DNA of 64,000 bases from Kamptonema formosum PCC 6407 (GCF_000332155.1 NZ_KB235904.1:44648-108647), one strand, 5' to 3'. Shown: positions 8,391 through 17,569, counted from the stretch's first letter. Notes: a model not told the origin generated them from the sequence alone. Numbers and translations: made by a program.

Positions 8391-9588
8391 AGAACCTCTC
8401 CAAAGATAAAAGTGTCCAAAATAGGTGCGATCTAACTAACAAAATCGAGAGCGCGATCGCGCCTAATAATGCCGTCAATAGCTTATTTTGCGCTGTCCAT
8501 TCAAAGCCGCCGAGATAGTGGGAACCGATCGCGATCGCATGAACCGCACATAGCAGGAAAGCGGGCACGCTTAGCAGGTGAATTTGCCGCCACCGCCTGC
8601 CGAGGTAATTTTGGGCGCGATCGCAACTTGTAATCGCCGCAGGAGTCATCAATAGCAACGCCGTCACCCCCGCAGCCATACCTAACTGGTGCAATGGCAA
8701 CATAAAAGATACAGCTTCAAAATTCCATCTCAGCGCGTGATCGATCGCGTGTAAACTATGAGCAATTGCCAGCACAAACGCTGCCACACCCAAGGCGCGG
8801 CGGTAACGCAAGGGTTGCGCCCACAACTTGCTGACAGGACGTGCGATCAGTGCTAGCATTAGGCATAGTAGCGATCCGTGAGCGGTGAAATCCACCATTT
8901 CATCGGTTCGCAACAGGGTTAAAATGCCGATCGCGATCGTTACCCAACCTCCCATCTGAAACAGTTGACTGCGCCTCGAAGCACTCAGTCTACCAGCAAA
9001 AATCCCCACCCCTAGCATAGTTGGCAGAGTTCCCAGTCCAAACGCTAGCATCGTCGCCGCACCCAAAACCACGCTACCAGTTTCAGCCGCCTTAATTTGC
9101 GCCACATACAGAAAACCGCAGGGAATCAAACCCCAAAGCAATCCCAAAGCTGCTGGCATCCACCAGCTTTTGTGCGCGGAAACCCCGATCATTGCCTCTT
9201 GTATGCGTTGATGCGACAGCGGATGCAGCATCGGCAGACGCGGCAGCAAGTTGGGTTTAATTTGCAGCAATCCGAACCAAATCAACATTAAACCTGTAAG
9301 AATTGCGATCGCGCGGCGCAATCCGCTACCGGTACCGGCCATTTGTCCGCTAGCAATTAACACCGAACCCACTCCCCCAATAGCACTACCTGCGATCGCA
9401 TAGGCCACAATCCGGCCTAAATTTAGCAGCAGATGAAACCGCAGGGCAGCGCTTTTTTGGTTGGCGGTAGTTTGGGAGAGAGAGAATGCGATCGCCAAGG
9501 GGCCGCACATCCCCGCGCAGTGACCAAAACTGCCCAGAAATCCCAAGGTGCTAATTAACATTAGGTCTAGCATCTTGCTGTTCCTCAA
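8365..9588 (-). CDS. SafE/DsbD_2-family membrane protein (TauE/SafE annotation)
   Basis: 407 aa integral membrane protein. The first half carries the HCAGMCGPLAIAF motif of the UreH/SafE/DsbD_2 transmembrane family (residues about 22-35), then GLLWGLIPCGFLYVAQIKAA with the second Cys, and six or so helices. The second half has five further helices including His-rich LHAIDHALRW, LHQLGMAAG and AVHAIAIGSHYLGG, which may be a ferric-reductase-like or haem-binding domain (inference). Related proteins beside cbb3/bd oxidases are implicated in copper or electron transfer. Start at ATG of MRNSKMLDLML. The stop overlaps the following secreted-protein gene by 26 bp, forming a two-gene unit. Confidence 0.82.
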   Translation of the reverse strand: MRNSKMLDLMLISTLGFLGSFGHCAGMCGPLAIAFSLSQTTANQKSAALRFHLLLNLGRIVAYAIAGSAIGGVGSVLIASGQMAGTGSGLRRAIAILTGLMLIWFGLLQIKPNLLPRLPMLHPLSHQRIQEAMIGVSAHKSWWMPAALGLLWGLIPCGFLYVAQIKAAETGSVVLGAATMLAFGLGTLPTMLGVGIFAGRLSASRRSQLFQMGGWVTIAIGILTLLRTDEMVDFTAHGSLLCLMLALIARPVSKLWAQPLRYRRALGVAAFVLAIAHSLHAIDHALRWNFEAVSFMLPLHQLGMAAGVTALLLMTPAAITSCDRAQNYLGRRWRQIHLLSVPAFLLCAVHAIAIGSHYLGGFEWTAQNKLLTALLGAIALSILLVRSHLFWTLLSLERFYVSPIKQK

Positions 9589-9798
9589 AATGCCATATAA
9601 ATTAAATCGATGCTAACTGATTTTGTGCAGCATTACTAATATCTAAGTGAAGAGTTGACTTTTGTCAAAAGACAAGACGTAAAACTTCTAGGACTTAGGA
9701 AGAAATCAGAAATCAGGCGCACAAGGAGGCACAGCCTTTACAGAAATCGTTTTTGTACTTCATTTACCAGCAAAAGTGCTGTAAAAGGCGATCTGAGA

Positions 9799-9978
9799 TC
9801 AATTTTTAGGGGATGGCACTTGAGGTTTATAGAACTCAATTCCACAGCTTGCGGCTTTTTCTGCTAGGCGACGAATATAAATTCGACGCGCTTCTCTACC
9901 TTCTGCGTTCTCTCGATTAGCGATAATAAAACGTGCTAATTCTTCACGACTCAGATTGTCTAAATTCACTTTATCCAT
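9799..9978 (-). CDS. small DUF6887-like protein
   Basis: 59 aa. MDKVNLDNLSREELARFIIANRENAEGR resembles the N-terminal pattern of the cyanobacterial DUF6887 small-protein family, normally paired with a DUF6888 partner; no partner is seen here. The start was set at the ATG at 9978 because GGGAG lies 8-9 nt upstream; the frame is open 15 codons further but without a ribosome site. The tail (IRRLAEKAASCGIEFYKPQV) is longer than I expect for the family. Function unknown; a role in toxin-antitoxin-like pairs has not been shown. Confidence 0.6.
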   Translation of the reverse strand: MDKVNLDNLSREELARFIIANRENAEGREARRIYIRRLAEKAASCGIEFYKPQVPSPKN

Positions 9979-10083
9979 TGTCTTGTTCTCCCAAAAGATC
10001 GTCTTCGTTAAGGAAATCGCCATCGGGACAATTGTGCTATTCTAGCACAATAGAAATGAGATAATGTTCATTATTTTAAATAA

Positions 10084-10971
10084 TTACAAAGATATGACAT
10101 CATGGAAACGACTATAATCTACAAATCTTTTACCATCCGAGGATTTCGATAAGATATCTACAAACCGCACATTCCAGAGAATTTCTCCAGCTAGATAAGA
10201 ATGACGAGCGTGAATAGTTTGAGAAACGGTCTCGTCAAGTCCAGTCATAGTCGCTACAATTTCAACTTCCTGGCTAAATAAATCCTCTGCTGTCAATCCA
10301 TAGAGAGGACTATTCTCATCAATTTTGTGCATAATAGTCCAAGTTAATGCAAAAATAGGCGTTCGGCTGCGAACTAAATTTAAGTCGTAGAAACGGCGCA
10401 TAAATTGTCCCTCAGCAGTAACTTCATCGCGAACTAGAGTGAGTCGCTGCTGAGCTTCTAAAATTTGATTATAGCGTTGATTTGCCGTGCGGTACATTAA
10501 AGTTAATACGCCATTTTGAGGAGCAATAACAGCAATACGGCTGAATAAAACTTTAGCCGTAGGTTTGGAAAACCTAGTAAAAGCTAAACCTGTCACCATC
10601 GCCACTCCTAGCAAACCAAAAAGCGCTTCCACAGCAACAATGATATTAGCATAGCTAGTGCGCGGATACATCGCCCCATAACCAATAGTAGCCATTGTTT
10701 GAACGCTAAAGAAAAAAGTATCTTTGAAAGAACCCGGTTGAGCGTTAGCAATGCAGTCTCCTCCCGCTAAGTAGGCTAAGGCAAATAGAGCATTACTGAT
10801 TACATAAACTAAAGCAATTAGCCCAAAAAATCCGAACCAAGAAATTGCTTGTAACCAGTGATATAGATCGCCTAAACGTAAGGGAGATGTACCCATTCGC
10901 ACAATATTTAAATTGAATTGTCCATTTTTGCCTACTAAACGCGCTTCCTGGTGGTGGCGATGTTTTTTCAT
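10084..10971 (-). CDS. inward-rectifier (Kir/KirBac-type) K+ channel
   Basis: 295 aa from the ATG at 10971 (MKKHRHHQEARLVG). Two membrane helices flank a P-loop with the filter TIGYGAMYP, where GYG is canonical and Ala replaces the more usual Asp/Glu that follows. The C-terminal ~150 residues match the cytoplasmic immunoglobulin-like Kir domain (RIAVIAPQNGVLTLMYRTANQR, ALTWTIMHKIDENSPLYG, YSRFHDVI). The frame extends 25 codons upstream through STRR-like sequence with no ribosome site, so the shorter start is preferred. It would tetramerise in the plasma membrane. A strong inverted repeat (11025-11095) separates it from the upstream protease gene. Confidence 0.9.
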   Translation of the reverse strand: MKKHRHHQEARLVGKNGQFNLNIVRMGTSPLRLGDLYHWLQAISWFGFFGLIALVYVISNALFALAYLAGGDCIANAQPGSFKDTFFFSVQTMATIGYGAMYPRTSYANIIVAVEALFGLLGVAMVTGLAFTRFSKPTAKVLFSRIAVIAPQNGVLTLMYRTANQRYNQILEAQQRLTLVRDEVTAEGQFMRRFYDLNLVRSRTPIFALTWTIMHKIDENSPLYGLTAEDLFSQEVEIVATMTGLDETVSQTIHARHSYLAGEILWNVRFVDILSKSSDGKRFVDYSRFHDVISL

Positions 10972-11024
10972 TATGATTTGTTGGTTGTTGGTTGTTAGTT
11001 GATAGTTGATAGACACAATTAAAC

Positions 11025-11095
11025 GTAGGGTGGGCGTTCGCCTCAAAAAGGCTGTAACTCATAGCAGAAGATGGTTGAGGCGAGCGCCCACCCTA
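11025..11095. repeat. long inverted repeat / possible terminator
   Basis: GTAGGGTGGGCGTTCGCCTCA at 11025-11045 pairs almost perfectly (one extra T) with 11076-11095 across a 30-nt loop. It lies between two minus-strand genes, where it could terminate the protease transcript. There is no clean T-run, and the GTAGGGTGGG end is a common interspersed-repeat terminus, so a MITE is equally likely. Confidence 0.65.
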
Positions 11096-11120
11096 CAATC
11101 ACCAATTCACCAATTACCAA

Positions 11121-13613
11121 TTACTTAATTCGATTTTCCCGTTGACCAAACAAAACAAAGTGTTCAATTCCACTTTGATAAACTCCAGCCTTAACTGCCA
11201 CTGCTACATCAGGATTATCTCGCAGATAACTAACTTCATTTACCAAGGTACTAGGCGATCTACCTTCAAATTGTCCTACCTTTGTAAAATGTTCATAACC
11301 ACTACTAAATAACCCGCTGGCTACAGCTTCAGCTACTTTTGGATTCTGCTCTAAATAAAACTGCTCATCAAAAAAAGGACTTCCTTTCCTCCCTTCAAAT
11401 TGCCCAAACAAAATAAAATGTTCGTAACCACTGCGGAACTTCTTTTCACTCAAAAATGTAGCCACGCCGGAATTTTGTTCGAGATAATAACTCTCATTAT
11501 ACAAATTTCTGGGATCTCTTCCTTGAAATTCTCCTCTTTTAATAAAGTGATCGAAACCACTACGAAAAACCCCATTACTAACTTGCTCTGCTACATCAGG
11601 ATTGAGAGCTAAATAGAGCTGATTGTCAAATTTAGCACTAGGATTAAGACCTTCATATTGCCCAAATAGAGCAAAATGTTCAAACCCATTGCGGAAAGTT
11701 TTATTAGCAACAGCCGCCGCTACCTGTGGATATTGAGCTAAATAAAAACTCTCATCAAATAAAGCTAGCATTGCCATAGCACGATCGGCATTTAAAAAGC
11801 CATAACCGCTGGCAAAATCGAACCCTGGATCGGCCGCAGTTGTCCCCGGATCGTTCATATCTACAGCAGTCACTCTCATCGCTATTGCCACATCATTAGG
11901 AGTTGCCCAAGGTGCCACTTGTAGCATTAAAGCAGCTACCGCCGCTGCATTCGGAGCCGCCGCTGAAGTACCGAAGAAATTGGGTAATCCATCGGCCTCA
12001 AAAGAGCCATTTCCTTTGGGATCTGATAGTCCGTAAAATGTAGTATTTACTCCATCAGGAGCAACGATATCTGGTTTGAGTCTGACTTTAGCTTGCTCTA
12101 ATCTCTTACCATTGATATCAAACAAAATTGGGATGCCGCCAACGCTCGAAAACTGTTCTAAAGTTGGGCCACCAATTAATTCATTAAATGCGGGCGTATC
12201 TTGATAATTAGTCGCCCCCACTGCAATCGCACCGACTGCATTTTTATGTCCATATAAAGTTGAACTATTAGTCGGGAATTCTAGATTAGTTGGCAAGCCC
12301 ACAGGTGCATTAAAAACATACCTAATTTGCTGCGGATCGGGGCCACTCGCTCGGACAATGGCTATATTAAATTTGCTAGTTTCTTTACCCAAATTGGCAA
12401 AGGACACAAATTCAATTGGCCCGCTAGCTTTACCTGTATTGGGAGATACTTTGGTATTATCGATCGCACTACCACCGACTACGGCCGTACCATCGGCATT
12501 CAAGATATAAACATCTAAATCTGTTGCCGTTGTCGCTACTTCTCCTCCAACATAAAAAGGTTCATCCCACTGTAAGGTAAAAGCAATTCTTTTACCAGGA
12601 TCGAGAGTAAAACCTTGTAAAAAATCAATGCCGGGGCCGGGGTCAAAATCGTGGGCTACGCCACCTTTAAAACTTGACACCGGAATGTTACCACCAAGGG
12701 TGGAAATATTATTTTCTGGTACAACTGCAACTGGCAATTGACCGGGATTAAAAACAATTCCTGAGTTGACAAAAGCGCTTTGATAACCATTGCGGTCATT
12801 GTTGCCAGTAGAAGTGAAATAAGTAATTCCCTTGCTGGTAACTTCATTTACTGCCTGGGCCGCATCTCCGTCTTGAAAAAAAGGCGATTCAAAGCCATTA
12901 ACATTGTCTATAATAATGTTAGCACCAGCAGCGGCAAGGGAACGAATGGCATTACCAACGGAGCGATCTGTAAAAGATTTACCAGTAGCATCACTGGCTG
13001 TATGAAATAGTAACTTGGCACCGGGAGCGATATCGTGAATTAGTTGCATTAATGCTCGACCTTCATCAACTCCCGTCCCAACAGTTTCCGCTAAAACCTG
13101 TATGGGGGTAGTGCGACCAAAGGGATTAGTAGGGCCGGGAAGATCGCCGGAGTTGATATCATCTATTGCGTTTTTTGTATCTCTTTGATTAATATCATAG
13201 CTATCAGAAATTACCCCAATTGTAATTCCCGTTCCATCCACACCTTGCAACACGCGAGCGAAGTCAGCATACATCGATCTGTTAGCTTGATTTTCAACAC
13301 TACCTGCACTATTAGGACTCACAGAAGCAATAGATTTTAGATTTTCTCCTGTTAGGGGATCGCTGTTTTGGTCTACTTTCGCGATCGCACCTGAAACCCC
13401 CCCAGCCGACAAGGGCTGAGTGCTACTATCGGCAAGCAACAATGAATCTAAGCTGCTAGACATAACCTCCGCGACTTGAGTAGCAGCAATATCGGGGTAT
13501 AATCCCTGATAGAACTCTCTTTGGCTAGCAGTTTTGTTGGATAATTGGTTAAACTGGGAAATCAGCCAGGGCTGCTCGTCAGGGTTCAAGTACGGAGTGT
13601 GGGCATTAATCAT
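11121..13613 (-). CDS. S8-family (subtilisin-like) peptidase with C-terminal YLxxNPDV repeats
   Basis: 830 aa. After about 125 residues without a recognisable signal peptide comes a subtilase core: GITIGVISDS (Asp), then DEGRALMQLIHDIAPGAKL where normal subtilases have HGTHVAG, YFTSTGNN (oxyanion Asn region) and FFGTSAAAPNAAAVAAL (Ser). The His motif is replaced by Glu-containing DEGRA, a variant seen in a branch of S8. Residues about 615-830 form five repeats of about 43 aa of the type FDExFYLxxNPxVAxAVxxGxFxSGxEHFxxFGQxEGR. It is divergent from an RTX/S8 protease gene across a 338-bp spacer. It is likely exported by a type I-like or unknown route; substrate unknown. Whether it is proteolytically active is open. 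Confidence 0.85.
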   Translation of the reverse strand: MINAHTPYLNPDEQPWLISQFNQLSNKTASQREFYQGLYPDIAATQVAEVMSSSLDSLLLADSSTQPLSAGGVSGAIAKVDQNSDPLTGENLKSIASVSPNSAGSVENQANRSMYADFARVLQGVDGTGITIGVISDSYDINQRDTKNAIDDINSGDLPGPTNPFGRTTPIQVLAETVGTGVDEGRALMQLIHDIAPGAKLLFHTASDATGKSFTDRSVGNAIRSLAAAGANIIIDNVNGFESPFFQDGDAAQAVNEVTSKGITYFTSTGNNDRNGYQSAFVNSGIVFNPGQLPVAVVPENNISTLGGNIPVSSFKGGVAHDFDPGPGIDFLQGFTLDPGKRIAFTLQWDEPFYVGGEVATTATDLDVYILNADGTAVVGGSAIDNTKVSPNTGKASGPIEFVSFANLGKETSKFNIAIVRASGPDPQQIRYVFNAPVGLPTNLEFPTNSSTLYGHKNAVGAIAVGATNYQDTPAFNELIGGPTLEQFSSVGGIPILFDINGKRLEQAKVRLKPDIVAPDGVNTTFYGLSDPKGNGSFEADGLPNFFGTSAAAPNAAAVAALMLQVAPWATPNDVAIAMRVTAVDMNDPGTTAADPGFDFASGYGFLNADRAMAMLALFDESFYLAQYPQVAAAVANKTFRNGFEHFALFGQYEGLNPSAKFDNQLYLALNPDVAEQVSNGVFRSGFDHFIKRGEFQGRDPRNLYNESYYLEQNSGVATFLSEKKFRSGYEHFILFGQFEGRKGSPFFDEQFYLEQNPKVAEAVASGLFSSGYEHFTKVGQFEGRSPSTLVNEVSYLRDNPDVAVAVKAGVYQSGIEHFVLFGQRENRIK

Positions 13614-13951
13614 ACAAACTGAGTTAGCGATCGCATCACAATAACTTTGTTATACCTTAACCGCTTAACCGCTGATGGTGCGCGTTGACCATTACTTCGT
13701 AAGGTAGGCACTACCACAAATAATCTATTACTTACAGTCAAAATCTAAATTGTGATAGCGCCCAACCTAAAATTACCCGCACTCACCCCTCACGTAACCC
13801 CCCCTTTGGGCAAGTATATTTACCACCCAGAGGGCGGCGTTACAAACAATTATTTTCCCAAAAAATTCAATTTTTCAGAATCAATTTTGAGCCTTTTCGC
13901 TTCAAATAATCAGGGCATTTCACAAAAAAACCCAGTTAGGAGAATATCTTC
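13614..13951. promoter_or_regulatory. divergent intergenic region between two S8 peptidases
   Basis: 338 bp with no supported gene. It must hold promoters for both directions, but no clear -35/-10 pair stands out. At 13794-13843 an inverted repeat, GTAACCCCCCCTTTGGG against CCCAGAGGGCGGCGTTAC, resembles the one at 46557-46610. A TTAGGAGAATATCTTC ribosome site precedes the ATG at 13952. Confidence 0.5.
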
Positions 13952-16009
13952 ATGGCCGGCCCAAGTGCAGATAACCTTGCTTATTTATTAGACGAATCGC
14001 CTAACAGTTTAACTCTAACTCCAGGCTTTTTAGCTCCTTACCCAAAAGGACTATTTGCCCTTGGTGGCAATGATTTTATCCTGGGTTCCTCCGATGGCGA
14101 AATAATCGACGGCGGCGACAATAACGATCGCCTGATCGGAGGTGGCGGTGCTGATACCCTAAATGGTGGTAGTGGTGACAACTTCCTCATCGGCAGTCGA
14201 GGTGATGATATTCTTACCGGTAACAGTGGTAAAGATATCCTCCGGGGAGGTCAAGGCGACGACTTACTCATCGGTTTTGAAGGCGACGATGTACTCGTTG
14301 GCGACAAAGGTAGAGACATATTAAAAGGTGGCGAAGGATCGGATTTATTTGTCCTCACAACAGAAACCGCCGCACAAAACCCCGAATCTGCCGATATCAT
14401 CACTGACTTCAAACACTTTTTCTGGAAAAACTTAATCGGCTTAACTGATGGCTTAACTGTCGCTGACATCACCTTAGAATCAGCTTCCCTCAATCCCGGC
14501 AGCAATGATACTTTAATTCGGATTCGCGAGTCTGGAGCCATTTTAGGCTGGGTTACAGACGTATCCCCCGACTATCTCAACGGGCGTTTCGTGGCCGCAG
14601 ATACTAAATTGGGAGATGAACTCGGAAGCGCAACTAATCTTGGTTCCCTGAGCGATAATCCTACCGTGAGCGGGTTTGTTGGTGATGCTGAACCAGATAA
14701 TTTCTACCGTTTCACACTCCCTGTCACCAGCGACTTAAAGTTAAACGTTACAGGTTTAAGTGCAGATCTTGATGTAGCCCTAATTAAGGATATTAATAAC
14801 AATAACGCCGTTGAACCACCGGATATTGTTCAAGTCTCGGAAAACTCAGATGCGAATGCAGAGGAAATTAATCTCAACGATTTATTACCAGGTACTTACT
14901 TCGTGCGAGTTTTTCGATTTGAGGAAGCGCAGACAAATTACACTATGAGTCTATCTGCAATCCCTAGTCCTCCCCCCCCACCAGGTAGCAGCGCGATCGC
15001 AGGTTACGATACTACTTTCGGCTATGGTTTGATTAACGCAGCAACCGCTGTTGCTCAAAGCATTGGCAAAGCACCTTTTCCTGATGTCCCCAATTTGGGA
15101 GGAGATGAATGGGGACGAGATGTAGTAAATGCTCCCGAAGTTTGGGTTCAGGGTTTCACTGGCGATGGCATTGTCGTCGCTGTTGTGGATAGCGGCGTTG
15201 ACTACGATCATCCTGACTTAACTGGGAATATTTGGACTAATTCAGGGGAATTTGGCATTGATGCTAATGGTGTTGAAAAAGCTACCAACGGCCTTGATGA
15301 TGATAGTAATGGCTTTGTTGACGATTTTCGAGGTTGGGATTTTGTCAACAGCGATAACAACCCGATGGATGAAAATAGTCACGGTACTCACGTAGCAGGA
15401 ATTATTGCTGCTAAGAAAGACGGAGTGGGAATCACTGGAGTAGCTCCAACTGTGAAGATTATGCCCGTAAGAACTGTAGATAAAGATGGCGTAGGAAAAG
15501 TAAGTAATGGCATTGCTGGCATTCGCTATGCTGTCGATAATGGAGCCGATGTAATTAATCTCAGTTTTGGCGGAAATGACATGGAAGCTGAAAGGCTGGA
15601 TGCCATTCGTTATGCTGAATCAAAGGGTGTAATTGTAGTTTCTGCGGCTGGAAATAGTAGTAATGGCCGGCCGAATCTTCCTGCTCGTTTGGCCGATGAA
15701 GTAGGTATTGCTGTGGGTTCAATAACGCGGGATCTGCAATTTTCTGAATTCTCTAACCGTGCTGGAGTTGTCGCGATCGATTATGTGATTGCGCCGGGAG
15801 GAAATGGAGGACGTTCGGATGTCGAAGATGTTTATTCAACAGTACCATTATCTTTGCCCGGTATTCCTTACCGCTACTTTTTCGGTACTTCTATGGCGGC
15901 TCCTCATGTTGCTGGTGTAGTAGCTTTGATCCGTCAAGCTAATCCCAATTTGACACCTAAAGAGATTGAGAAAATTGTTGTGGAAACTGCAAATCGTTCC
16001 GATCTATAG
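13952..16009 (+). CDS. RTX-PPC-S8 peptidase (subtilisin-like)
   Basis: 685 aa. Order: short leader; residues about 45-120 of hemolysin-type Ca-binding repeats (GGxGxDxL: GGGGADTLNGGSGDN, GGQGDDLL, GGEGSDLF); about 215-330 a PPC-like beta domain (DNFYRFTL...YFVRVFRF...YTMSLSAI); then FGYGLINAATAV and a complete subtilase: VVAVVDSGVDYDHPDL (Asp), SHGTHVAGIIA (His), ISAAGNS-like VVSAAGNSS, and FGTSMAAPHVAGVVAL (Ser). All three catalytic residues are present. RTX at the N-terminus rather than the C-terminus is atypical for type I secretion substrates. The stop codon TAG lies inside a TATAGC repeat terminus, so the original C-terminus may have been longer. Probably a secreted, Ca-dependent protease. 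Confidence 0.9.
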   Translation: MAGPSADNLAYLLDESPNSLTLTPGFLAPYPKGLFALGGNDFILGSSDGEIIDGGDNNDRLIGGGGADTLNGGSGDNFLIGSRGDDILTGNSGKDILRGGQGDDLLIGFEGDDVLVGDKGRDILKGGEGSDLFVLTTETAAQNPESADIITDFKHFFWKNLIGLTDGLTVADITLESASLNPGSNDTLIRIRESGAILGWVTDVSPDYLNGRFVAADTKLGDELGSATNLGSLSDNPTVSGFVGDAEPDNFYRFTLPVTSDLKLNVTGLSADLDVALIKDINNNNAVEPPDIVQVSENSDANAEEINLNDLLPGTYFVRVFRFEEAQTNYTMSLSAIPSPPPPPGSSAIAGYDTTFGYGLINAATAVAQSIGKAPFPDVPNLGGDEWGRDVVNAPEVWVQGFTGDGIVVAVVDSGVDYDHPDLTGNIWTNSGEFGIDANGVEKATNGLDDDSNGFVDDFRGWDFVNSDNNPMDENSHGTHVAGIIAAKKDGVGITGVAPTVKIMPVRTVDKDGVGKVSNGIAGIRYAVDNGADVINLSFGGNDMEAERLDAIRYAESKGVIVVSAAGNSSNGRPNLPARLADEVGIAVGSITRDLQFSEFSNRAGVVAIDYVIAPGGNGGRSDVEDVYSTVPLSLPGIPYRYFFGTSMAAPHVAGVVALIRQANPNLTPKEIEKIVVETANRSDL

Positions 16010-16065
16010 CAACCGCTTTCAGCGGTTAGGGGCTAGGGGCTAGGGGCTAGGGGCTAGGGAAGAAG
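16005..16065. repeat. half-copy of TATAGCAACCG element with GGGGCTA STRR
   Basis: TATAGCAACCGCTTTCAGCGGTTA is followed by four tandem GGGGCTA units. The left end equals that of the element at 5055, but no right-end partner is found nearby. TATAG supplies the stop codon of the preceding protease gene. Confidence 0.7.
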
Positions 16066-16137
16066 AGGAAGAAGGGGAAGAAGGGGAAAACAGAGGCTAC
16101 GATGCTCCGATGCTCCGATACTCAGGGAAGAAGAGGA

Positions 16138-16749
16138 TCAACAAATCGGTCGCTGTCCCGGTTTCACTGCATGAATATACTCGCTACCTGAGATCGGCCA
16201 TCCTCTTTTATAATAAGCTTCCTCTGGCTTGCCCCATCCCAACTGCAAGAGCATTTCTAAGAAATCTAACTTCTCCCACTTCCAGATAGCGGCCCATTCA
16301 GTCCGCTGCACGATCGCGTCTACATCCTCCGCCCCAATTTCCCGATAGTCCTTGCCACTGTTAATACTTAAATACAAGTCCATTTCAACTGTTACTCGCT
16401 GCCAGAATTCCAGTATCGAAGCTTTAGCCTGTTTTAATACCTTTAAATCAATAGGCAAAGCAATTAATTGATCGTCTACGGCGGGATAACACAGAGTATC
16501 GCCGTGAAGTGTTATTTCCCGCCAGACAATCCCAGAAACTTGATGTTCCTCCTGGTACCGATGAACAGCAGCTTTAAAATCTTGATAAGCAGTAAACTTT
16601 TGAACGCCATCAGATTTCAGAAAGCGGTCAATCACAGGGTTGCCTGTCGAAGGTGTCGCTGCCAGCTTGAGACGCTGCCCCTGTAAGCACGCTTGGCGCT
16701 CTGCCTCTAAAATTTTAATCAGTTCTGCCGTGCTGTAGACTTTGGACAT
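16138..16749 (-). CDS. conserved-looking hypothetical protein
   Basis: 203 aa, soluble, no signal or membrane segment. Start MSKVYSTAELIKILEAERQACLQG; several Trp-rich stretches (EFWQRVTVEMDLYL, EWAAIWKWEKLDFLEMLLQLGWGKPEEAYYKRGWP) indicate a folded protein. Codon use is like the neighbours. I do not recognise the family. It stands alone, transcribed towards the protease gene and divergent from psbU. Confidence 0.75.
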   Translation of the reverse strand: MSKVYSTAELIKILEAERQACLQGQRLKLAATPSTGNPVIDRFLKSDGVQKFTAYQDFKAAVHRYQEEHQVSGIVWREITLHGDTLCYPAVDDQLIALPIDLKVLKQAKASILEFWQRVTVEMDLYLSINSGKDYREIGAEDVDAIVQRTEWAAIWKWEKLDFLEMLLQLGWGKPEEAYYKRGWPISGSEYIHAVKPGQRPIC

Positions 16750-17137
16750 CAGAAGCCCCTTATTTTTGCCAAACAGCCCTTCTGATTTTAGATTTTAGCC
16801 CAGATTTGGCACTCTCAACTGTCACAAGGATAGAAAAGCTAGAAACAGAGTCAAATTTTGAGTATAAATACTCTTTACCTTCGGGCTTTTACCTTCTCCT
16901 GTAAGTCTTTTCTACTTGAGGTGTTCGACGGTCAGAAAACCTTGAGGCGATCGCTAAAAAAGGCGTAGCGATCGACGTTACTCAGTCCCACCGACAATTT
17001 CACATTTTGTTAAATTTGTCAATACGTAAACCCTATTTCTTTCCCAATCCCCACTCACAATTTCGATAAAAAACTGGACGTGGTGAGATGGTACTCTCTA
17101 AAGAAATACTGTGTGTAAAAGTGGGAGTAATAAACAA
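16750..17137. other. intergenic region upstream of psbU
   Basis: 388 bp without a supported ORF. Holds two HIP1-like GCGATCGC/GCGATCG sites and a small palindrome GAGTATAAATACTC. The psbU promoter is expected here, but no unambiguous -35/-10 could be assigned. A GGGAG ribosome site lies 10 nt before the psbU ATG. Confidence 0.4.
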
Positions 17138-17569
17138 ATGAAAAAATTAGGTCGCCTGTTGGCAGTATTCACCTTGTTGGTAAGTTGCTGGGGATGGCTG
17201 GGACATCAGAATGTTCTGGCCGCAGATTTGAGCAATTTGGTCTTGCCTTCATCATCTTCCTTGGCCGCTGTCACACCGAGAACTAATCGGGCCGACGATA
17301 AGCTGGCCACAGAATATGGCAAAAAACTTGATTTGAACAACAGCGGTGTGCGAGATTTCCGGCAATATCCAGGGATGTTTCCGACTCTGGCGGCATTAAT
17401 TATTAAGAATGCTCCTTACGAAAATGTTAAGGATGTGCTCGATATTTCAGGTCTAACTCAAGCTCAGAAAGACTTGCTGCAAGCTAACCTGGAGAACTTC
17501 ACCGTTACTGATGTCGAATCAGTTTTCATTGAGGGTGACAACAGATTGAACAACGGACTTTACGACTAG
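17138..17569 (+). CDS. psbU: photosystem II 12 kDa extrinsic protein PsbU
   Basis: 143 aa precursor. PsbU binds the lumenal face of PSII beside PsbO and PsbV and stabilises the Mn4CaO5 cluster. A Sec signal ([19 protein letters not shown]) ends at a cleavage site near VLAADL. The mature protein has the family core [29 protein letters not shown] and [13 protein letters not shown], a helix-hairpin-helix-like fold. The frame is open from 17111 (GTG), but the ATG at 17138 is preceded by GGGAG and gives the usual length. Monocistronic, followed by a strong hairpin. Confidence 0.97.
   Translation: MKKLGRLLAVFTLLVSCWGWLGHQNVLAADLSNLVLPSSSSLAAVTPRTNRADDKLATEYGKKLDLNNSGVRDFRQYPGMFPTLAALIIKNAPYENVKDVLDISGLTQAQKDLLQANLENFTVTDVESVFIEGDNRLNNGLYD

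Noticed and set aside
9655-9867. Plus-strand ORF over the DUF6887-like gene
   Set aside because: Overlaps the minus-strand gene that has a clear ribosome site; composition unconvincing.
13752-13991. 79-codon ORF in front of the RTX-S8 gene
   Set aside because: It reads through an inverted repeat (13793-13843), uses a GTG without ribosome site, and overlaps the real start.
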